From contig CM043960.1 in NCBI GenBank assembly GCA_014529385.2, forward strand, positions 79,470,832 to 79,534,831: DNA of 64,000 nucleotides, in the 5' to 3' direction. Below the pieces are notes generated by a model. That model was not told the DNA's origin. It saw only the letters and a list, made by a program, of their open reading frames with translations, and made no database searches. The DNA comes from Adiantum capillus-veneris. Lineage: Eukaryota; Streptophyta; Polypodiopsida; Polypodiales; Pteridaceae. Positions 18,107 to 29,421 of this stretch are shown one piece after another. A program made the position numbers and the translations under genes. Position 1 is the stretch's first letter, and the number at the start of each line of letters is the position of its first letter.

Positions 18107-19120
18107 CTATGTCAAAAAGTATCGCAAGGTTTGATGAGCTGTTTGGACAACAAAATCAGCACCTAGCAGGTAGTGTTTCCACCTTGAAAGCACATGAATC
18201 ACGGCCAATAGCTCTTTCTCATAGATTTGCATAGTCTTTTCTGGCCCTTGTAAGATTCTGCTTTCATAGGCTACTACCCGACCATCTTGCATTAACATTG
18301 TCCCAATACTATTGCCACACGCATCACACTGGACCACCAATGATTTCGTGAGATTAGTTAAAAAGATTATTGGATCTGAATTCATCTTTTTCTTCAAGAG
18401 ATGAAAAGCTGAAATCTCTTTTTTTGTCCATTTGAAAGTGACCTCTTTCTTTTGCAAAGCATGTAGGGGTGAAGCAATCTTGACAAAGTTTCGGATGAAT
18501 CTTTTGTAATAGGAACACAGTCCCAAGAAGCTATGGACATCATGCACAATCTTCAAGTCTATCTATGTCTTGATTGCTTCAACCTTGGCAAGATCCATTC
18601 GGACACCATCCTTTGACACTATGTGGCCTAAAAAGTAGATCTCTTCCAAGAAGAATTCACTTTTTGTGGGGTTGATGAGCAACTCTATGACTATCAACAC
18701 ACTAGACAAGTGACGCCTATGCTCCCCTTCATTCTTCGAATAGACTATCATGTCATCAAAGAATGTGTCAACAAACTTTGATGTGGACGGAAGATCCTAT
18801 CCATCATCCTATTGAACGTAGCAGGAGCATTTGTAAGACCAAATGGCATCACTAAGAACTCATACAACCCAAATAACGTTCTAAACGCAGTCTTGTGCAC
18901 ATCATCTGGCGTGATACGAATCTGATGATACCCACTTTAAAGATCTATCATGCTGAAAATTGCCGCACCCTCTAAACGGTCAAGAATATCATCAATCCTT
19001 GGAGCAGGAAACCTATTCTTGATGTTATTCTAAAGTATCGCACGGTAATCATTAATACACATGCGCCAAGAGCCATCCTTCTTCTATACTAGAAGCACTT
19101 TGGAGCAAAAGCGTGAAGAA
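18107..19120 (-). pseudogene. Gyp-3 reverse transcriptase and RNase H
   Basis: Within 18751-19120, in broken frames, RT motifs are readable: [37 protein letters not shown], then [19 protein letters not shown], where F-F-D-D is the catalytic loop. 18751-18563 gives the thumb (FLGHIVSKDGVRMDLAKVEA) and 18556-18107 the connection and RNase H (FLGLCSYYKRFIRNFVKIAS, LVVQCDACGNSIGTML, VVAYESRIL, YEKELLAVIHVLSRWKHYL). Confidence 0.88.
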
Positions 19121-19972
19121 CTAGGTTGGATCATCCCTTTTTCTAACAAATCCTGTACTTGGCTCATAATCTCTTTCTGCTGGCCGCACTAACTCTGTAG
19201 GGAGGTCTATTTGGTGGGCTACAACCTCTATTGCATGATCCTCAGGCCTCTTCGGTGGCAACTGAGACTGCAATGAATCAGAAAAACAGTCACTAAACTC
19301 TCGCAAAAATGCTGACCTTTCTTTATATAACATAGATAAATTTGATTGACAATTATTTGGAACATCACGTGAAAAAGTCAAGTACGCAGAAAACTGATTT
19401 TTAATTACAGAAGTGATAGTCGAAGCTGATACAATAGGGACAAACTCTCCTTTGAACTTTACATCTAAGATGTGAGTTTTGCCCCTATGTGAGTTGGATG
19501 CCTGCAACAAAAAGGTGATCTTTATGTTGTAGGCATCCAACATTTTATGTACACGGAACATCCATGGGATCCCCAACAAAGCATCGCATCCTTCCGGTGG
19601 CATGATGTAAAATTCTTCCGTGTCCACATATGACTGAATATGCAAACGCAGCTTTCCAATGATGGGAGTAGCACACTCTAAATGCCAGAACATGCCAAAC
19701 CTACCTTTGCTATGTACTCTATTTCTTCAGCTTTAATGCCCAACTTGATAGCCAATTCCGGTGAGATAAGAGTTTGACTTTGCACCTGGATCAAAGAAAA
19801 TAAGCGCTGTTTGATCCCTAATTTTACCCCACACTCTGCATAGCTCATTGGCATCAGAATTTGGCTTTTTGCCCACCATATCTGGCACGAAACCGGCCAA
19901 GGGTTTGGGCTTCTTTTCTTTTTTGTCCTTTTGAGTCAGGTGGCCTCTTCCTCTGTGGACAATCTGCCGCAA
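19121..19972 (-). pseudogene. Gyp-3 protease-like region
   Basis: 19972-19733 contains ALIFFDPGAKSNSYL, a retropepsin active-site region with D-P-G in place of D-S/T-G. 19693-19121 contains EGCDALLGIPWMFRVHKMLD, the second conserved protease segment, then the linker to RT with LREFSDCFSDSLQSQLPPKR. Its frame is broken between the two pieces and at the RT junction. Confidence 0.78.
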
Positions 19973-20110
19973 ATTGACGAGGCTGAATTTTTACGCATTC
20001 ATAAAGTTGTCCAATCTGCCTCCTGGGAAAATTGCGTTTCCGAAAGCAGTCCCATTCGCACTTCTGAAGAAACCGTCACCACTGTCATTCTTTTTATATC
20101 AGAGTGAATA

Positions 20111-20389
20111 GTGATAAGCTTTGAATGGGCATGTCCATCTCAGTGGCTATGCCAGCTTAAGACTTTCAAAGGTGCGATGGATTCTGCTCATGCTTTGCAG
20201 TTTGATTTTATGGTTAAATCAATTTTTATGTTTCAACTTATATACGTTGGCCTTATTGAAGAAATTTTGATTCTTCCATCCTACAATGACTTACCAAGAG
20301 CTTTACAAAATTTTCAAATGTTTGCATTGGTTTGTATAGCAATGGTGCCTTACTTTTTTTTAATCAGAGAAAGGGTAAGCATTTTATGA
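20111..20389 (+). other. Possible host-gene exon, membrane-protein-like
   Basis: A 92-codon open frame whose middle and end contain two hydrophobic stretches (SIFMFQLIYVGLIEEILIL and NFQMFALVCIAMVPYFFLI) separated by SYNDLPRALQ. It does not resemble any retroelement protein in this window. A GTAAG-like donor follows FLIRER. I cannot name the family. It may be an exon or pseudogene fragment of a host membrane protein. Confidence 0.3.
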
Positions 20390-20390
20390 A

Positions 20391-20603
20391 TTGGTTGCAG
20401 GACGTGTAAAAATTGATCATGAAACCAGGGTTCGAAGAAAAGAGCTTGGTGTTGATTCCAATCCCAACCCTCTTTTCGTGAGGAGTTTCTCAAAGGAGGA
20501 GCAAAGCAAGCCCAGGGAAGTGGAGCCTGTTTGCGCTTTGCATAAGAGACTGATGTTTCGTGTTGTTGAAAGTGATGCTCCAGTCAGGAAGTTTACATCA
20601 TAG
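20391..20603 (+). other. Possible host-gene 3' exon
   Basis: An open stretch after a TTGGTTGCAG acceptor-like site reads GRVKIDHETRVRRKELGVDS, then FVRSFSKEEQSKPREVEPVC and LHKRLMFRVVESDAPVRKF before a stop. Composition is that of a soluble basic tail following the membrane segments at 20111-20389. The only GT...AG interval between the two is 26 bases, too short for a plant intron, so if they form one gene there has been rearrangement or a different splice pattern. Family not recognised. Confidence 0.3.
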
Positions 20604-20726
20604 ACCTTAGCGGCGAAAGGAAACTCAAAAGTGTATCTCCTCATCATCTCCATATTTGTCTCCTCATCACACACGTGCATGTGCCCACATGCAGGCACTT
20701 ATACATGATATTATGTGTGTGTGTGT

Positions 20727-20780
<54 letters not shown>

Positions 20781-21090
20781 GGCTAATGTTTTCCTAACTG
20801 AAGAAAACAAGGGCACACGCCGGTTTTTATGTCAAAATTTGAAGCATTTGCTGGTATTTACACTGAAACTTGTGAAATTTTTCCGGTTTTCTCTGAAGGC
20901 AAAGCTCGGAATCTAGCTGAGATTTTGCAATTTGAGCCAGCTAATAAGACTTGGTGTTTTACAAATTGGAGAGAGAGAGAGAGAGAGAGAGAGACTGCCC
21001 AAATGATCCAACAGGCTTGATACGAGGGGACTGACAGTCATTGGGATAGATACCGTGAGACCAAAGTGGGTCCAATGAAGATGACTTCCA
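20604..21090. repeat. Non-coding stretch with TG/GA microsatellites
   Basis: It contains (TG)n at 20713-20728 directly followed by (GA)n at 20730-20779, and a second (GA)n at 20969-20994. The sequence between them is open in one frame (20829 onward, MSKFEAFAGIYTETCEIFPV), but support for a gene is weak. Confidence 0.6.
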
Positions 21091-21453
21091 TTGATTGATT
21101 TGTGGGTTTTATGGTTTTTGTCTGTTTTTCTAATTATTTGGTGTGTGGTGAATCATGCTTTCTTCTCACAAGAGTCCATAGCTTGGAGCAAGCAGAGTAG
21201 GCTGTATTCTTTTGTTATGTACAAAGAACCTGTCGAGTCTTCTTTAGGGATTTTGGCAAGTTTAAATGACATCCAAATTGTCAGAACCTTTGGGAAGATG
21301 GAATCACTACAGGCTGTTTGGTGGTTTTGTTCCCACATTGAAGTTGGTCTGTGCATAATGTTCAGTTTTTTGCTTGGTCGTAGACGGTTGAAGCATTGGT
21401 TGCTAGACTTATTTGCAGGGTATGAAGAAAGTATGACTGCATGTTGTGTGTAA
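21091..21453 (+). other. Open frame with hydrophobic segments, unassigned
   Basis: 121 codons with a hydrophobic start (LWVLWFLSVFLIIWCVVNHA) and a second hydrophobic stretch (AVWWFCSHIEVGLCIMFSFL). There is an acceptor-like TTATTTGCAG near the 3' end (about 21410-21419). It is on the same strand as 20111-20603 and could belong to the same decayed host gene. No family recognised. Confidence 0.25.
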
Positions 21454-24400
21454 ACACCCCCCCGCCCCCCCCACATCCATGTGCAGATACTAAGCTTGAC
21501 AACAAATCTATTTAAATACATGTTACATAAGTATTCATACACTCCCAACATTGCAGCATCTTCTCATCTTATCATTCCCATATCCATGTGTAGGTCTACA
21601 TCCTCAAAACTTCTTTTAAGTTGTCACCACAACATGCGTTCATATCACATTATCTTCGACAACAAAATACATTGCGCCATCATAATTCTATAAATATAAT
21701 TTAGTCCTCAAGTTATTGAACATTAGAAACATCACCAAAGGTATCCAAGTTATTACAATCCTCCAGCTATAGCATAATCCTCAAGCTATTGCTACCATTA
21801 GACACATCTTCCATCTCATGTGCCTTTGAAGCATTTGCCATAACATTCACATCCTCGGCAAGCACAAAAGCCCCAACTTTATCTATGTACTTATTGCATG
21901 CATCCTCTTTGCTAACAAAACAAGATGATTTATAAAGGATTTGAGTACATCTACGAAAGGATTTCATAGGATGGATAGCCCTCTTAACCTCTTCTTGCTG
22001 GTCACAAACATGCTCCACATGCTCATAGCAGCTTCTAGTACCATAAGGTGCACTTACATCCCTACTAGTACTCGAGAATGTGTTAATCACATTTCCATTC
22101 TAGACCTCCAATATATGTTGCTTAGAATCCATCAACCAAGGCTTTGTTTGCTACTACAACTATCATTCCTTAATTGCAAGTTTAACACCCTTGTCAAAAC
22201 CTTGTGGTCTAATCAGCTTTCAACTTGAGAGCATTTGTGGAATTTGTTGCTAATTGGTGGTTTTTAGGCATAAGTAGAGGAGCGTCACTCTGCAAGGATA
22301 CACCACATGGTATAAAGTATTTACACAATACCCAAGGTAATTGTCTACATCTTGGTTTTCTTATTGCACACACTCTTACAACACATGCCAAATGGTCTTT
22401 CCTCACTGCAAGAAAAATCCTTCTTCCATCGCATCATAGCATACATATCAAGATGCAAAAGAAGTCAACTACTATCTAGCTCAGTCTTGCACAAATACTC
22501 AACAAAATTGGAGCATAACATTGAGATTGTGTCTCTTGCAACAAATAATCACCTTCAAAATATTTCACAAATTCTTTGAATGTGAGGAATAAATCTAGCG
22601 ATCAACATCCACCTCTGTGATCCTTGTCTACACATACTCCTCTCCTTCTAAGATTGATACTTTCTCAAAGGGGATGCCATTCAAATTAAATTATAACAAT
22701 TACAATCTACAATTATTAGTATATCAAAGACCAATAGGGTTTTAGTTTCTATTTGCATTTCTCCCTAGGTATGGCACCACCATGAAAGCAAGACGAGAGG
22801 TTGCAAGTGATGGCTATTGGAAATGTATAGCATTTCAACTACAATGACTTCATTTTTGTACATATATAGGTGAAATTGAAATATGTGGAGTTCATTAGAC
22901 AGCCAATCTCCACCTTTGTGATGTCCCCTCAGCTTGAAAGCCTTTTGCATCCATGGTCACTCTAGTTGGAGAAAAACCTTACAAAATTGATGCCCCTATA
23001 GCGGAATAACCTCGTGGAAAAGTATAGTGCAAGGGTCAAAAGCAGAATGATGTTGTCCTAGCCAATGAAAATTCACTGTCTCAAGGGGCTAAAGATACTC
23101 TTAGTTTGCGCTTGAGAAATCCACGACCAACATCCCATTATGATATCAAACCAAAAGCCAAGCTCATGAAACATTGTAAGGCTTTGTTTCTACATTGTAG
23201 GGTGTGCTCAATGTACTCTTATACATGCCCAACATGATAAGATTTCTTTTTTGAAATCCTAGCAACAATGATGAAGTGGGTCAATAGAATCTAGGTGAGA
23301 TGTGTATGTTTTGGATTACTATGCTAGGCATCATCATATAAAAAAGTAATGCATGAAAATATCTACAATTTATGCAAGATTGATTGAATACTTTGATGGA
23401 GATCTTGCACACTATGTCGAAGTTAGAAACGTAGATCCTTGTAAGAAAAGCACTTTGCCACTTAGTTAAAGTGTTTTTGTAGTGTGTAGGCATTAAAATA
23501 AGCAGGTGTTTCTTCTCATCATTAACCATAAAAGCACTATCAACATGGATAAGATTAAAGGTATGAATCTTCTCCTCAATTTAGTAGCCCCTTGAGGCAA
23601 ATATCCTTTGTTTTAGGTCCAATTATTAGATCAAGTAAACACAATTCTCCACATACATATTAAAATGATGCATACTTCTAAACTTTTCACATATAATATA
23701 TAGTGCCAAATTTGATGAGAATGGAAGATTATGTTGCTTCTCAAAATTAGCCAACTTGAGTTTCCTCCATTACTTTTGGCTATTTGAGGTTTTCATAGAG
23801 GATACATGTTTTATATGTAGCTATGATGTCGATATGTGTTGTTAGGATATGCATGAAATCAAATCAAAGCAAGGCAAGTGTCTACAAAGAGTGATAAATA
23901 AGATTTTATTTCTCATTATGCATAGTAGCCCATTCAAAGAAAAGCACATGTTTGCAAAGAAGATATCATTGGAAATCTACAACATGGTATTATCTCCTTG
24001 TAAATTTCCATTGCTTTAGACTCAAAAGTGACATCCACAATAGATGGATTATCCTAGCAAAATGTTGTAGCAAAAATTTTCCACAACCTCATTGTAACTT
24101 TTTGCTTGTATTATGTTGTTAGGAAACTTTTGAATTCTAAAAAATGTACAATATCTTTTCAAAAACTTGTGAAGTTGCATTTGGATGTTGCATGTGGATA
24201 GTGCAACAAGCACAATGTATACATAGTGGTACACTTGTTGGTGGCTGTTGACATGTGTATGCCTTCCCTAGAAATTGGATCATTGATGTAGCTCCATTTA
24301 TCTTGAGTTACTTTAGGGCATGAAAAAAGACTTTTATAATGACAATAAATAAAGTCCAATTTGGCAAGGTAATACTCTCTCCTAAAACGTTTGACATGTG

Positions 24401-24832
24401 TGATTATTGAATAAATGTGGAAACTGGTGTGCAAAGCCATTACAACGGCCACAATTAATCAAAGTTTGGAGACTTGAATCCATTTATAGATAAAATAATA
24501 TCTATCACTTTCTTTTGGAGCTCTTCAAGGTAGTCATGATGTTTTACGCTAAACAAGCTGTTTTAGGGTGAAGGCTACCAAAAATAACATGAACTAGCAC
24601 ACAAAAAATTGGATTTCCTAGACCAAAATAGATTAAAGTGGACACAACTTGAGGTGTCATGATTTTCCATGTATGTGGGTGGTTGCTTAGCTTAAAAATG
24701 AGCACTCTGAGAAATTTGGAAGAAGAGATCAGGTTTCATGGAGGTGTAGCAATATAGTCCAACCCTTTTGTCTTCTTGTGTCCAAGTGTTTGAGGGTTTA
24801 ATTAAGAATTTTTTCATCAAATTTTTGAGGAA
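21454..24832. other. AT-rich region without recognisable genes
   Basis: Frames are short everywhere; the longest (22090-21767 minus) has no recognisable motif. Word usage is that of old repeat sequence. I see no LTR, tRNA or array here. Confidence 0.55.
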
Positions 24833-25022
24833 TTTTCCATGAGAGATTTAAGGGATACATGAGTTTTGGGTCGTTCTTCTCAATTTATGAGAGTTAGGTT
24901 TTCTTGGCTAAGAAAATTAAGTCGTTCTTTTCCATGAGAGATGTAAGGGATACATGAGTTTTGGGTTGTTCTCTCAATTTATGAGAGTTAGGTTTTCTTG
25001 GCTAAGAAAATTACTTTTTGTT
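24833..25022 (+). repeat. 95-bp tandem duplication
   Basis: Two near-identical units start TTCCATGAGAGAT and run through GGCTAAGAAAATTA with a period of about 95 bases; they differ at only a few positions, so the duplication is recent compared with its surroundings. Confidence 0.85.
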
Positions 25023-25024
25023 TA

Positions 25025-25313
25025 TGTCTCTTAGTTTGCTTTGGTTGGCATGTGTTCATGCTTCCAATCTTAGAGCTCTAAGACGTCTCACATGGTTTTT
25101 TTGGGTTGTCGGATGATTGTGGTCTTAGAAGGGAAGCCTTGAGTTGAGAAAAATGAGATATGATGTTTTGTGTAAGAAGACATGGATTTTCGTGCAAGGA
25201 GACATGATTATTTTTTAATTTTTGTGTAAGGTATGATTTTTTCTAATGGCAAGGAGGCTTAGCGAGATAGAGTATCGCAAGATTTTCTTCCCTTGTCAGC
25301 TTTGTATCATCAA
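25025..25313 (+). repeat. Direct repeat copy 1 (about 285 bp)
   Basis: It starts TGTCTCTTAGTTTGCTTTGG and ends near CCTTGTCAGCTTT, and is matched by 25616-25890 in the same orientation, with scattered substitutions and small indels. The pair could be short LTRs of a small retroelement (interval about 300 bases) or a segmental duplication; no target duplication was found. Confidence 0.75.
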
Positions 25314-25615
25314 AGTGGGATTAAAGTACCATAAGATTTTCAGGGGTTTTTACTCAAAATGGAAAAAAAGATGGTAGAAGTTATACCAGTTTCATGGTTT
25401 CCAATAAGAAGATTCAAGCCAACTAGTGAAAGATTTTGAAGGTTATTTTGTGATTAAAAATACCATAGGTGGGTGAGTGTGCTTGTGAAGTTGTGCCAAC
25501 AGTAATGGGCACTACCGGCATTGAGGGCGGTTTGTTGCAAAAGAGAGACATGCAAGGTCAATATTATCCTCCAATTTTTTGACTATTTGTGCAAGGCTAA
25601 GCTAGAAAGTGGTTG
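25314..25615. other. Spacer between direct repeats
   Basis: About 300 bases, AT-rich; no gene, primer-binding site or polypurine tract identified. Confidence 0.5.
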
Positions 25616-25890
25616 TGTCTTAGTTTGCTTTGGTTGGCATGTGCTCGTACTTCCAATCTTAGAGCTCTAAGATGTCTCACGTAGTTCTTTTGGGTTGGCG
25701 GGTGCTTGTGGTCTTAGAAGGGAAGGCTTGAGTTGAGACAAAGAAGATATAATATTTTGTGTAGGAAAACATGAATTTTTGTGCAAGCAGATATGATTAT
25801 CTATTTATTTTTAATAAGATAATATTGTTCTAATGGCAAGGAGACTTAGCGATAGAGGTATCACACAATTTTCTTACCTTGTTGACTTTT
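25616..25890 (+). repeat. Direct repeat copy 2
   Basis: Same unit as 25025-25313. Beyond it the sequence has a TATA-like GAGCTATTTAAGGC (about 25961-25974) followed by CT-rich sequence, resembling an LTR or promoter region on the plus strand. Confidence 0.72.
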
Positions 25891-26560
25891 TGGCTTTTGG
25901 TATCCGCAAAAGGCATGCATCCGCTTGACATACACAAAAAGTCACGAGTCCCTACCTAGAGCTATTTAAGGCATCATCCTCTACTCTTTGTAACACACCA
26001 TCACACCTCTATCATTTTCCCTATCTTACCCTTACCCTCTTGTATTAGCATCTTCATGTTTATCTACTTCATTTGTTCCATTTTGAGTCTTATCTCACAT
26101 TTCTAAAGTGGTGTCAAAAAGCACTTGATAACTTAGCCTAGCTTATCCATTTTTTTCTTCAATCCCGTGCTACGTATCTATGATAAACTAACTTGAGAGT
26201 CCATAGGAAAAATTTTCTTACTATAAATATTATCTTCTAAGTTTCACTCATATGTCCGTATAATCATTTTTATATGTATAAAAGGCAATAACACATTGTA
26301 TGCCTGTATTATACGTGCTTATCCGTATAAAGTATATTTTGATAGAACTATATTTCCATCAAAAGATACTTTTTATATTAAAAAAAGGGCGTCGACAGTT
26401 TAAACGAACTGTCAGATTCCCTCGCTTTTTCAATCAGTGAGAGTACTTGCAGAGCATTTGCTAGCTTGTTAGAGCCCCCTTCTTCTACTTGAAGTGATCA
26501 TTAAGCTTTTTCTCATTGTTTATTATTTATAATTAACTTTTTTTTTGCTAGCCCTGTTGT
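25891..26560. other. Promoter-like and AT-rich sequence
   Basis: A CTATTTAAGG box at about 25964 with CT-rich downstream sequence, and an inverted repeat GACAGTT...AACTGTC (26394-26413) after an A-run. No gene seen. Confidence 0.35.
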
Positions 26561-27735
26561 TAACGAGCATAGTCTCACACTTTGGGGTTAGTTTATAGGT
26601 TAGTACACTATCTCTGACATTATAGACCAAAGCGTCACACTGCAAGGAGGGTTTAGCTTAGGTTCCTTTTGTTAATTTGTGTAAACCTTTGTATCACACT
26701 ATAGGTGGGTTAGAAAACTACACACTTTGTCCTTGAATGTGCAGCCATTGTGTTGCACTATAGGGAGAGTGTAGGAAGTGTTAGATTCCTTGTCTCTAGT
26801 TATATAGGGATGTCACATTGCAGGGAGGGTTTAGGGTTGAATAATCACTTTGTCTCTAGTTGTGCAAACCATCATGCCAGACTATACCGAGGGCTTAAGG
26901 AATGATACACTTATCTGTAGTGAAGTAATTGATCACTTGTTTAATACAACACATTACAAAATCAATAAAAAATAGGAGAGCTGAACTATCATCACATCTA
27001 CCATGTTTACATATACACACCTACTTAAATGGTTGCATAGCAAGCTGTGCAAACCTTTAAGCATGTGTGTGTGTGTGTGTGTGTGTGTTCAAATATGATA
27101 GATGTGCCAATCATGCATGTTTTCTATTTCTCAATGAATTTGTAATCATTCATTCTAAACAAGTGACTTTACTCCAGAGGTCAAATAAGAAAACGCCTTT
27201 GTCCCTCACTATGTAGACCACCATGTCGCACTGAATGGAGGGCTTGAATATAAAAGAACGCTCTGTCTTTGGCTGTGCAGACCATTGTGTCACACTGAAA
27301 GAGGGGTTAAGGAGTGATACACACTTACTTGCATGCAGTGAAGTAACCGATTACTTGTCCAAAACGATTCATTACGAAATTGGTGAGATAAAAATTGTGC
27401 ACACTAGGAATACACATACAAGCTTTCTCAAAGGGTTGCATAGCCACATGTGCACCAATGCAAGGAGGTTTGTGTGCATTTTCAATTATGACAATTGTGC
27501 ACAATAGACAAATATGCCAAATTGTGTACATCTTCTATTTCTGACTAAGTTTGTAATCGATCGTTTTGGACAAGGTCACATACTCTACTTTAGAGTCCAA
27601 ATAAGTGTATATGTGCGTCTCATCCCTTATTGTGTAGACCACCGTGTCACACTATAGAGAGGACCGCGGTTTTAATATACACCTTGTCCTTGACTATGCA
27701 GACCTTTGCGTCGCACTGTATGGAGGGTTGTCATG
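26560..27735 (+). repeat. Two-level tandem repeat with a GTGTCACACT core
   Basis: Ten degenerate copies of a unit with TGTGCAGACC, then GTGTCACACT, then a GGAGGG(TT) tract, at about 26570, 26625, 26680, 26740, 26805, 26862, 27210, 27274, 27630 and 27695; local spacing is 55-70 bases. Superimposed is a higher-order period of about 410 bases: the stretch beginning GGAATGATACAC at 26899 recurs as GGAGTGATACAC at 27311, and TCTATTTCTC at 27122 recurs at 27531. A (TG)n tract lies at 27063-27089. Non-coding; function unknown. Confidence 0.8.
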
Positions 27736-27828
27736 TCTTAGGTTTTTTATTTTAAATTACTTGTATCAATTTAGGTCTTTTTATGTTTATGTTTATGTTT
27801 GATGTCATCAATGTTTTCTATCCACTAA

Positions 27829-28056
27829 TAGTTATTATGAAATTTCATGCATTAATCTTTAGAATTGCTTCTCTAATTTTCTTTCCAGAATGCTAGCCAT
27901 GGTAGAGACAAATTTGTTGCGTGCTCATCGTAAAGTCATTAGTAGTTATTATGAAATTTCATGCATTAATCTTTAGATTTGCTTCTCTAATTTTCTTTCT
28001 AGAATTCTAGCCATGGTAGAGATAAAGTTGTTGCGTGCTCATCGTAAAGTCATTAT
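27829..28056 (+). repeat. 114-bp tandem duplication
   Basis: Two copies beginning TAGTTATTATGAAATTTCAT and ending CGTAAAGTCATTA, period 114, differing at a handful of bases. Confidence 0.9.
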
Positions 28057-28206
28057 TTATGCTCTTGTACTCTACCTATATCATGTTACATATATCAAGT
28101 GCTAGCTTCAAATTATTTCAAGTTCATGAAGCAATTTTTTAAAATTTAAAAAATATAAAGACATGCTCATTTTATGTCACTAATATGTGCTTCTTGCTAT
28201 GTATAG

Positions 28207-28745
28207 ATGAAAAATATACCTCAGTACAATGACATACCACTTCAGCACGATGACATGCCTCCTGATGATCAAAATGCAAATGAAGATCCCTATCTCAACC
28301 ATGAACTAGCACAAAAAATCCTTAAAGTATGGATCCTTAAGGAACTTCATGTAAATAAGGTCTAGCAGATTGTCATGATGGACATCTATAACATACCTCT
28401 CTAGCACTAACATACACAATATGTCAATACTCAAGGAAGCGACCTAAATGGGGCACGAAGACATGTTGAATTGTCAATTACAATGGAGTGAACCTAAATA
28501 GGAAGATGTACAAGAGAAACCACAAACCATCTAAAATCAACAATTAGTCTCATCAAGCATACGATTGGTCCTCATGCCAACTAATCACTTGATGGGTTCT
28601 CAGCTAAACAAGCTCCACATGCTATGAAACTCTATGAGACTATAGGCAAGAACTACAAATTTGAACCTTGAAAACTTGATTCTCAGAGGTATATAAATTG
28701 TGATCCATCGTTTACAAAATCACCAAAACATGAATATGAATAGTT
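28207..28745 (+). pseudogene. Decayed coding-like stretch
   Basis: The plus-strand frame from about 28207 reads MKNIPQYNDIPLQHDDMPPD, then DQNANEDPYLNHELAQKILK, and after a stop continues with short open pieces. The acidic/glutamine-rich composition resembles the N-terminal part of a retroelement gag, but no diagnostic motif is present. Confidence 0.3.
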
Positions 28746-29114
28746 TGACAACACCCCCCTAAGGCCTAGGAATAGCCTCTTATCAAAAGATTAACATTTA
28801 CACTTGAAAATAACACTACAAAAACAGAATTAGGGCTCACACAATGTAGACGCAAATCTTCACCAAAGTAACAACAATGAATACACTCAAATGATAGAGC
28901 AAGAGGAGAGAAACACAATGCACTTAATGAAACTTGATTTTGATTACCAGATTGCAAAATATACTGATTACAAAGTAGCTATGCTCACTCCACTATTTTA
29001 CACGTACAGAAAGTTCTTATTCTCTTTGTAATAAGTGACACTTATTTATTGCTTCTAAAAGATAATCTCAAGGATCAGTTCCCAAGCAAAATATACATTG
29101 TTTGGCCGATGTAA
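28746..29114. other. Non-coding sequence left of Cop-3
   Basis: AT-rich; no gene or repeat recognised. Confidence 0.5.
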
Positions 29115-29119
29115 GTGAT

Positions 29120-29346
29120 TGTTGGAATTAGGGTTGCAGAGAAACACACACAGCTTGGAGAAGACGAAGGAAGCTCAAGGCACACAATAGAGAGTGTATT
29201 CCTTAGTGTGCAATGGAAAGATAGATAGCCCTAGAGTGATGGGCGTATATACAATGCACGGGGGAAAAAACCTCCTAAAGAGGGAAAAAATGCCCCGGCG
29301 GTCCTAGTGTGTTCACACACATCACTACCACATGTATATGGTAACA
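29120..29346 (-). repeat. Cop-3 3' LTR
   Basis: 227 bp, TGTTGGAATTAGG...GGTAACA on the plus strand. Confidence 0.97.
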
Positions 29347-29357
29347 AATCCCCCCTG
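29347..29357 (-). other. Cop-3 polypurine tract
   Basis: The minus strand reads CCAGGGGGGATT next to the 3' LTR. Confidence 0.85.
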
Positions 29358-29421
29358 GAGTGATGCGGTGAACGAGAGCTGGCACATGAGTAAAGGGAAG
29401 TGCCATGCCCTGAGGACAGGA

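Larger units (their letters stand above)
17660..20085 (-). mobile_element. Gyp-3: Ty3/gypsy pol fragment
   Basis: On the minus strand it runs from a protease-like end (19972) through RT and RNase H to the integrase zinc-binding start (17758). There is no gag, most of the integrase is missing and no LTRs are seen, so both ends are truncated. Several stops and frame changes show long decay. The boundaries are set by loss of coding similarity and are approximate. Confidence 0.8.

Noticed and set aside
20375-20400. A 26-base GT...AG interval that could be an intron between two open stretches
   Set aside because: Plant introns are practically never this short; the signals are weak, so no spliced gene model was called.
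21767-22090. 107-codon minus-strand open frame as a gene
   Set aside because: It lacks recognisable motifs and lies in a stop-rich region with old-repeat composition; it is of a length expected by chance.
26394-26413. GACAGTT...AACTGTC inverted repeat as a terminator or miRNA
   Set aside because: The stem is only seven pairs and isolated; too short for either.
26560-27735. CRISPR-like appearance of repeated short cores with unique spacers
   Set aside because: Units are degenerate, spacing is irregular and the sequence is plant nuclear; it is a tandem repeat with a higher-order period.
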